From assembly GCF_000738675.1 (NCBI RefSeq), contig NZ_JPUX01000001.1:2852001-2916000 (forward strand): a stretch of 64,000 bases of DNA, written 5' to 3'. Below, one piece after another: positions 56,770 through 64,000 of the stretch. This DNA comes from Serratia nematodiphila DZ0503SBS1 (lineage in GTDB: Bacteria; Pseudomonadota; Gammaproteobacteria; Enterobacterales; Enterobacteriaceae). Below the pieces are notes generated by a model that saw nothing but the letters and a program-made list of their open reading frames with translations, ran no database searches and was not told where the DNA came from. Numbering within the stretch: the first letter of the stretch is position 1; every line of letters starts with the position of its first letter. The position numbers and the translations under genes were made by a program.

Positions 56770-57267
56770 CTATATGCATTTGAAATAATCGAACGGTTCC
56801 CGGCAGTCGCAGCAGCGGTACAGCGCTTTACAGGCGGTGGAGCCGAACTCGCTGATCTTCTCGCTGTGGGTGCTGCCGCAGCGTGGGCAGGCTACCGGAC
56901 CGTGGGCATGCGGCCGATCGCAGGTGTGGCCCTGCGGCGGCGCTACGCCGTATTGCCGCAGCCGTTCGCGGGCGTCGGCGTTCATCCAGTCGGTGGTCCA
57001 GGCCGGGCTGAGGCGAATGTCCACCCGCACCGGGCTGAATCCGGCGGCCGTCAGCCGCTGCTCGATGGCGTTGAGCAAAAATTCGGTGGCCGGGCAGCCG
57101 GAATAGGTTGGGGTGAAGGTCACGCGCCAGCCGTTGCCGTCGCGCGCCACGTCGCGCACCATGCCCAAATCGGTGATCGACAGCACCGGCAGCTCGGGAT
57201 CGCTGATCTGTTGCAGACAGTGCCAAATCTGCGGGATTTCAGCGGGTTGCAAACGAGTGACGTTCAT
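56770..57267 (-). CDS. paaD: phenylacetyl-CoA epoxidase assembly protein PaaD
   Basis: A 165-residue protein with a DUF59/MIP18 domain (PELPVLSITDLGMVRDV, TPTYSGCPATEFL) and a C-terminal zinc-ribbon-like CPRCGS and CCDC pair. PaaD is thought to help mature the oxygenase complex, probably its metal centres. Nine bases after paaC. Confidence 0.93.
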   Translation of the reverse strand: MNVTRLQPAEIPQIWHCLQQISDPELPVLSITDLGMVRDVARDGNGWRVTFTPTYSGCPATEFLLNAIEQRLTAAGFSPVRVDIRLSPAWTTDWMNADARERLRQYGVAPPQGHTCDRPHAHGPVACPRCGSTHSEKISEFGSTACKALYRCCDCREPFDYFKCI

Positions 57268-57276
57268 CGCGGCCTC

Positions 57277-58035
57277 CTACCATTGGCCGTTTGGATAGGC
57301 GCGTTGCAGGAACTGCATCTCCGCCAGCAGCGGGCCGAGGTGTTCACTGTGTCGGCCTTGTTTGCCGCCGTGCCGGAACGCCTGCTCGGCGGGCAGCGTC
57401 AATGTCGCCTGGCGCAGCGTCTCTTCCACCTGCGCTTGCCAGGGAGCCTGCAGCTCGCGCGGATCGACGGCGATGCCCTGTTCCGCCAGCTCAAGCTCCA
57501 GCGCGTCGGCGTGGAACAGCTCGGCGGTGAAGCGCCACAGGTTATCCAGCGACTGCTGGATCTTGCGGTGGCTGATGTCGTTGCCGTCACCGAGGCGGAT
57601 CATCCAGCCGCGGCTGAAGCGCAGGTGGTAATCGGCCTCCTTCAACGACTTGGCGGCGATGGCGGCGATCTGCGCATCGCCGCTGCGGCTCAACGCCTGG
57701 TGCAGCTGCACGTGGTAGACGTCGAGCAGGAACTGGCGCACCAACGTATCGTTGAAACCGCCGTTCGGCTGTTCCGCCAGCAGCAGGTTATGAAACTGGC
57801 GTTCGTCGCGGCCGAAGGCCAGGCTGTCTTCGCTGCAGGGCGGCCCGGCCAGTTCGGCGGCGTAGCCCAGGAAGTGGCGCGCCTGGCCGAGCAGATCGAG
57901 CCCGATGTTGGCCAACGCCAGATCGATCTCCAGCTCGGGCGCGTGGCCGCACCAGGCGCACAGGCGCTGGGCGAGGATCAGAGGCGTGTCGCCCTGGCGA
58001 AGCAAATAGCTGATGCGCGGATCGTTAACCGTCAT
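57277..58035 (-). CDS. paaC: phenylacetyl-CoA epoxidase structural subunit PaaC
   Basis: A 252-residue ferritin-like subunit related to PaaA that forms the scaffold of the epoxidase. Marks: LCAWCGHAPELEIDLALANIGLD, FLLDVYHVQLHQAL, SLKEADYHLRFSRGWMIRLGDG. Start MTVNDPRISYLLRQG; the longer frame overlaps paaB. Confidence 0.94.
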   Translation of the reverse strand: MTVNDPRISYLLRQGDTPLILAQRLCAWCGHAPELEIDLALANIGLDLLGQARHFLGYAAELAGPPCSEDSLAFGRDERQFHNLLLAEQPNGGFNDTLVRQFLLDVYHVQLHQALSRSGDAQIAAIAAKSLKEADYHLRFSRGWMIRLGDGNDISHRKIQQSLDNLWRFTAELFHADALELELAEQGIAVDPRELQAPWQAQVEETLRQATLTLPAEQAFRHGGKQGRHSEHLGPLLAEMQFLQRAYPNGQW

Positions 58036-58043
58036 GGTCGCCT

Positions 58044-58331
58044 CTACATGTTCTTGATGCCGTCGGGAATGGTGTAAAACGTCGGATGACGGTAGATCTT
58101 GTCTTCGGACGGATCGAAGAACGCGCCGCGATCTTCCGGCTGCGAGGCGATCAGATGGCGCGATTGCACCACCCAAATCGAGCAGCCTTCATTACGGCGC
58201 GTGTAGGCGTCGCGGGCGTTTTCCAGCGCCATTTGGTCGTCGGCGGCGTGCAGGCTGCCAACGTGGCGATGCGCCAGCCCTTGTTTGCTGCGGATAAACA
58301 CTTCATACAGCGGCCATTCAACGTGGCTCAT
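58044..58331 (-). CDS. paaB: phenylacetyl-CoA epoxidase subunit PaaB
   Basis: A 95-residue protein, the usual PaaB size. WPLYEVFIRSKQGLAHRHVG and ARDAYTRRNEGCSIWVV are family signatures. It holds the PaaAC heterodimers together in the epoxidase. 21 bases after paaA. Confidence 0.95.
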   Translation of the reverse strand: MSHVEWPLYEVFIRSKQGLAHRHVGSLHAADDQMALENARDAYTRRNEGCSIWVVQSRHLIASQPEDRGAFFDPSEDKIYRHPTFYTIPDGIKNM

Positions 58332-58352
58332 GATCTCGGTTCCTTATGTTGG

Positions 58353-59291
58353 CTATGCGGCGGAAGCGGCGTTTTTCGCGGCGTGGGCCATGGCGCCGTC
58401 ACGCACCCAGGCGCCGTCTTCCCAGGCGCGGCGTTTGGCCTGCAGGCGTTCGTGGTTGCATTGGCCACGCCCTTTGATCACCTCATGCAGCTCGCTCCAG
58501 TCGATCTCGCCGAAGCGATAGTGGCCGGCAGCGGCATCCCAGTGCAGATCCGGATCCGGCGCCGTCATGCCCAGCGCTTCCAGCTGCGGTACGGTGTTGT
58601 CGACGAACTTCTGCCGCAGCTCATCGTTGCTGTGGCGTTTGATTTTCCACGCCATGCTCTGGGCGCTGTGGGGGGAGTCGACGTCGCTCGGGCCGAACAT
58701 CATCAGCACCGGCCACCAGAAGCGATCGATGGCGTCCTGCAGCATGGCGCGCTGCGTGTCGCTGCCGTTGGCCATCGCCATTACCGCCTCGTAGCCCTGG
58801 CGCTGGTGGAAGCTCTCCTCTTTGCAGATCTTCACCATCGCCCGCGCATAGGGGCCGTAGGACGCGCGGCACAGCGCCACCTGGTTGACGATGGCGGCGC
58901 CGTCGACCAGCCAGCCGATCACGCCGATATCCGCCCAGTTGAGCGTGGGGTAATTGAAGATAGAGGAGTATTTCATCTTGCCGTCGAGCATCTTTTGGTA
59001 GATGTCCTGGCGCGAACAGCCGAGGGTCTCGGCGGCGCTGTAGAGGTACAGACCGTGGCCGGCTTCATCCTGCACTTTGGCCAGCAGCACCGCCTTGCGG
59101 CGCAGCGTGGGGGCACGCGTCAGCCAGTTGGCTTCCGGCAGCATGCCGATGACTTCTGAGTGGGCGTGTTGGCCGATCTGCCGAATCAGGTTCTGACGAT
59201 AGGCGTCCGGCATCCAGTCTTTAGCCTCAATGGCGATATCCGCCGCGATCTTGTCGTCGAAATGCTGCTGATACTGTGCGTCAGTTGTCAT
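58353..59291 (-). CDS. paaA: phenylacetyl-CoA epoxidase catalytic subunit PaaA
   Basis: A 312-residue diiron oxygenase subunit that epoxidises the ring of phenylacetyl-CoA. Iron ligands lie in [18 protein letters not shown] and [16 protein letters not shown]. Start [19 protein letters not shown] with GAGG upstream; an in-frame ATG at 59345 lies inside the operator and is unlikely. It is the first gene of the paa operon. Confidence 0.96.
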   Translation of the reverse strand: MTTDAQYQQHFDDKIAADIAIEAKDWMPDAYRQNLIRQIGQHAHSEVIGMLPEANWLTRAPTLRRKAVLLAKVQDEAGHGLYLYSAAETLGCSRQDIYQKMLDGKMKYSSIFNYPTLNWADIGVIGWLVDGAAIVNQVALCRASYGPYARAMVKICKEESFHQRQGYEAVMAMANGSDTQRAMLQDAIDRFWWPVLMMFGPSDVDSPHSAQSMAWKIKRHSNDELRQKFVDNTVPQLEALGMTAPDPDLHWDAAAGHYRFGEIDWSELHEVIKGRGQCNHERLQAKRRAWEDGAWVRDGAMAHAAKNAASAA

Positions 59292-59304
59292 GCTTGCCTC
59301 TTGG

Positions 59305-59344
59305 TGATTCGTATTTTTCACATTAAATATAAAAATGTGAATCA
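59305..59344. promoter_or_regulatory. PaaX-type operator between paaA and paaZ
   Basis: TGATTC (59305-59310) and GAATCA (59339-59344) face each other across 28 bases, with the AT-rich core between. As I recall, the E. coli PaaX site is TGATTC, about 27 bases, TGAATCA. It lies 14 bases upstream of paaA. A TGTGA half-site overlaps its right arm and may mark CRP. Confidence 0.75.
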
Positions 59345-59441
59345 CTTTAACTAACCATAAGGCTACAAATTGATAACAAAAAGATCAAACGAGATTTATG
59401 TGGTTTTGCGAGCGCACTCACAAGTGTTTTTGTTAATTTTA

Positions 59442-59447
59442 TGATTC
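59442..59447 (+). promoter_or_regulatory. possible second PaaX half-site toward paaZ
   Basis: A further TGATTC within an AT-rich stretch about 165 bases before paaZ. No clear GAATCA partner at the right distance, so only a half-site. A TGTGA at 59555-59559 may be part of a CRP site for paaZ. Confidence 0.3.
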
Positions 59448-59608
59448 TAATTGATAAATTTAAGAGGTGACTCCGTATTAATGCCAGAGGGAACGGCTTG
59501 AAAGCGCTTCTTGTTCTCTTTTTGTTAAAATTGAGTTTGGCGTTGACTGGCATTTATGTGATACGTAATTAAGCTGTATGGTGAAAATTTATGAATTCCG
59601 GAGGGCAC

Positions 59609-61675
<2,067 letters not shown>

Positions 61676-61684
61676 TGCGCGTTT

Positions 61685-61712
61685 CGCCGCCGCCGGCATC
61701 CCGGCGGCGGCG
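61685..61712. terminator. strong hairpin between paaZ and the Kdo-hydroxylase-like gene
   Basis: Perfect 12-base GC stem cgccgccgccgg / ccggcggcggcg with a CATC loop, nine bases past the paaZ stop and just past the stop of the convergent gene. It lacks a T-run but is very stable, so it may serve both genes. Confidence 0.6.
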
Positions 61713-61718
61713 AGCCAT

Positions 61719-62612
61719 TCAGATCAGCGGCTGCCCGCGCAGCTGTTCCAGCACTTTCAGCGGCGAACGCTGCGGATCCTGCATCTTGTTCACCGGCAAC
61801 AGGAAGGTCTGTTCCAGCATAAACTGGCCGCCCATTGCGGCGTGCGGCGTTTGATCCGAGAAGCAAATCCAGCTGCTGCCCGGTGGGAATTCCAGCGCCA
61901 GCTGCGGACCCCGTTGCTGATAATCGCCGTCGGCCTTCATGGCGTCATGCAACTGCAGCATCAGGTGGTCATAATGGCTGCGGCGGGTCTTGGTGATGCG
62001 CACCTGATGCTGCAGCCAACTGCTGAGGGCGGAGTAGCGTGCGAGGCGCGGCATAAAGCGTGCCGCCAGCTCAGGGAACGGCTCGCCGACGCGCCATTGG
62101 CGATGCTCGCCGTGCGGGTTGATGTTGGTGAAAATGCGCAGAATGCGTTCGCCGTAGTTCGGGCGCGACGGGAAAGCGTCAACGTGCAGGCGGCTGTCGT
62201 CTTTGCGCCAGGAACTGGTCGCCCGCCAGGCGGAAACCGGGTGCAAACGCAGGCTGCCGGTCGGGTGGTGCAGCGCCTCCTGATACTCGGGCAGCAGCCC
62301 GGCGATCAGCTGGCGGCAAGATTGATAATAGCGCTCCAGCAGTTGCTGAACCTGTTGACGGCGTTCCGCGACGGCGACGCCGCTCAGTTTGCCGGACAGC
62401 GGTTGATAGCTGATGTTTTTGCGCTTCGGATCGACCAGCGTTGGCTCCAGCAGCGGCATTTCCTGTTCAGACAGGGGGAAGGCCAGTTCGGGCAGAAACA
62501 GTACCTTGCCCTGTTCCAGTTCGCTGACCGCGCTGGATGCTTCCGCTGCCGCCCATTGTCGCAACGGCAGCGTCAGGACGGCCTGTTCACGCATAATATC
62601 GCCAGTAGGCAT
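61719..62612 (-). CDS. Kdo-hydroxylase-family dioxygenase
   Basis: A 297-residue soluble protein resembling the Fe(II)/2-oxoglutarate Kdo hydroxylase family, which changes Kdo to Ko in the lipopolysaccharide core. SRLHVDAFPSRPNYGERILR carries the H-x-D iron motif, NINPHGEHRQWRVGEPF follows, and CFSDQTPHAAMGGQFMLEQTF holds the distal histidine. ATG 62612 has AGGAG six bases upstream. It is a single gene, convergent with paaZ. Activity is inferred from family resemblance. Confidence 0.82.
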   Translation of the reverse strand: MPTGDIMREQAVLTLPLRQWAAAEASSAVSELEQGKVLFLPELAFPLSEQEMPLLEPTLVDPKRKNISYQPLSGKLSGVAVAERRQQVQQLLERYYQSCRQLIAGLLPEYQEALHHPTGSLRLHPVSAWRATSSWRKDDSRLHVDAFPSRPNYGERILRIFTNINPHGEHRQWRVGEPFPELAARFMPRLARYSALSSWLQHQVRITKTRRSHYDHLMLQLHDAMKADGDYQQRGPQLALEFPPGSSWICFSDQTPHAAMGGQFMLEQTFLLPVNKMQDPQRSPLKVLEQLRGQPLI

Positions 62613-63055
62613 GAGATCTCCTCGCAAATCTATATCGCTTTATTCCCGTCTTTCAGGTTGCCGCGTGATTGGCTGCACTGGCTTGCGCAGTGGCTGGCTG
62701 GAGCGGCGTCAGCAGGCCGCTCAATTGCAACGTGAAATTTGTGGGTTCTATTATGGATGTATCAGCAGGGCGCAGTGCGCCGAAGCGTGCGATGGCTTCC
62801 TGATATAGAGAATAGTCCTGATAAGGATATCACCGGCAATACCAATGAAAAGTAAACGAGGGCTAAACGGGGCTGCGCGTAGGCACGAATAATCAAAAAT
62901 GGCACGAATTGTCTGCGGAATGGTGATTTTTTATCTTGTTGAATTTTAATGGAAATAAATATTACGCTTATTATTGGCGTTATTTTATTCAGAGCGCAGG
63001 GTAACCCGGGAAAATAATGTTGCGGAGAGGAATTATTTCATTTTGGTTGGTAATA
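62613..63055. other. intergenic region, no gene seen
   Basis: About 440 bases. The left part up to about 62760 is GC-neutral and includes the upstream region of the Kdo-hydroxylase gene; the right part is AT-rich. Short open frames here have no binding site or recognisable composition, and I do not support any. Confidence 0.5.
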
Positions 63056-63086
63056 AATCGGGCCGCCAAAATTTGGTGGCCCGATT
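63056..63086 (-). terminator. terminator of the diguanylate cyclase gene
   Basis: Near-perfect 13-base stem (aatcgggccgcca with tggtggcccgatt, one mismatch) and a 5-base A/T loop. On the minus strand it runs into tttatta. It lies five bases past the cyclase stop. Confidence 0.8.
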
Positions 63087-63091
63087 AATGA

Positions 63092-64000
63092 TTAAGCGCC
63101 GTAAATGCAGTTTTTGCCTTTTTTCTTGGCCTGATACAACGCACTGTCCGCCTCATTGATAAAGCTGATTGGCGTATCGTTATACATATGTGGCACTTTG
63201 GCGCAGATACCGATGCTGATGGTGACGATGCCGTGCGGATTACCCTGATGCGGAATTTTCAGATCGCGCACCGCGTTGATGACGCGTTCGGCGAAAATCA
63301 GTGCGCCCTGGACGTCGGTATCCGGCAGGATAATCCCCATCTCTTCGCCGCCGTAACGCGCCAGAACGTCGTTGCTGCGGCACGCCAACCCTTTGAGCGT
63401 TTGGCCAATCTGCTGCAGGCATTGGTCACCGGCGACGTGGCCATAGCTGTCGTTGTACTGTTTGAAATAGTCGATATCCAGCATCAGCAGCGCCACGCTG
63501 CGGTAGTTGCGCGAAGCCCGTGCCAGCTCGTTCTTCAGCGCGATATCAAACTGGCGGCGGTTGGCCAGCCCGGTCAGGCCGTCCAGCAGCGCCAGCTCTT
63601 CGAGCATCTGGTTGATGCTGGTCAGCTGATCGCGGGTGCGCATCAGCTCGGCTTCGGTTTGCATGCTGTGCTTGATTTGCCGCAGCAGCACCATGCCCAT
63701 CGCCAACAGGATCATCAGCAGCGAGAGGCCGCCGACGGCGAACAGGCCGGCGTCGGTGCGCCAGTCCGCCAACGCGTCGCGTTTCGACAGCCCGGCGGCG
63801 ATCACCAGCGGAAAGCGGTTGACCCGCGAATAGCCGTAGATGCGCTCTACTTTGTCGTACAGCGAGGTGATGGTGGCGTTACCGAATTCCGAATGCGGCA
63901 AAATTTCGCTGAACAGCACACCCTTGGCGATGTTTTTACCGATCGACGCCGCCGAGTAAGGGCGGCGGTAAAGGATGGTGCCGTCCGCCAGCAGCAGATT
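63092..64000 (-). CDS. membrane-anchored diguanylate cyclase (GGEEM), N-terminally cut by window edge
   Basis: The visible 302 residues lack the N-terminus, which lies beyond the right edge; the frame is open to 64000. The order is part of a periplasmic sensor domain (IGKNIAKGVLFSEILPH), one membrane helix (GLFAVGGLSLLMILLAMGMVLL), a short coiled coil, and a GGDEF domain beginning LDGLTGLANRRQFD. The active-site motif is GGEEM, not the usual GGEEF, and an RxxD inhibitory site (RSND) lies at the normal distance. LDIDYFKQYNDSYGHVAGD is intact. It would make cyclic-di-GMP; whether the Met lowers activity is unknown. Confidence 0.92.
   Translation of the reverse strand, partial: NLLLADGTILYRRPYSAASIGKNIAKGVLFSEILPHSEFGNATITSLYDKVERIYGYSRVNRFPLVIAAGLSKRDALADWRTDAGLFAVGGLSLLMILLAMGMVLLRQIKHSMQTEAELMRTRDQLTSINQMLEELALLDGLTGLANRRQFDIALKNELARASRNYRSVALLMLDIDYFKQYNDSYGHVAGDQCLQQIGQTLKGLACRSNDVLARYGGEEMGIILPDTDVQGALIFAERVINAVRDLKIPHQGNPHGIVTISIGICAKVPHMYNDTPISFINEADSALYQAKKKGKNCIYGA

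Overview
The window looks like chromosomal DNA of a Serratia marcescens-type enterobacterium. The evidence is GC-rich enterobacterial genes, close orthologues of E. coli YeeO, Gcd, YncD/PqqU and the complete Paa set in the E. coli order, plus accessory secondary-metabolite and fimbrial genes of the kind Serratia carries. No tRNA, rRNA, CRISPR array, insertion sequence or replication origin was recognised. The species call is inference from gene content.

Positions 1-21.2 kb form an accessory block with AT-rich regulatory gaps. It holds a small hypothetical gene, a LuxR/GerE-type regulator, a GNAT-like protein, a 1928-residue NRPS (C-A-T-E-C, predicted valine, epimerised), a HAD phosphatase, a class II microcin-like peptide, a small membrane-anchored protein, a PqaA-like periplasmic protein, a four-gene chaperone-usher fimbrial operon, a second microcin-like peptide, and one HlyD plus C39-peptidase ABC exporter pair. 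Both peptides carry nearly the same 15-residue leader ending in Gly-Ala, so both are probably cut and exported by that exporter with a TolC-like protein encoded elsewhere. An NRPS, two microcin-like precursors and fimbriae interleaved in one block is the most unusual feature here.

Positions 21.2-29.3 kb are mostly core: a PulS/OutS-like pilotin, YeeO, two tiny minus-strand genes behind a promoter with a strong Fur-box match, and pqqU-gcd (the PQQ receptor upstream of the PQQ-dependent glucose dehydrogenase). Positions 29.3-39.4 kb are a second NRPS of 3338 residues (C-A-T-C-A-T-C-A-T-TE), transcribed divergently from pqqU. Positions 39.5-48 kb hold a GabD-like dehydrogenase, a GST/flavin-oxidase pair with a divergent LysR regulator, and an operon of a formamidase-like hydrolase, RidA, an aromatic aminotransferase and an amino acid permease.

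Positions 48-61.7 kb are the full phenylacetate catabolon: paaABCDEFGHIJK then paaXY on the minus strand, with paaZ divergent and a PaaX-type operator between paaA and paaZ. paaH carries an apparent 1-bp deletion in a C-run that splits it into two frames. The window ends with a Kdo-hydroxylase-like gene and a membrane diguanylate cyclase (motif GGEEM) running off the right edge.
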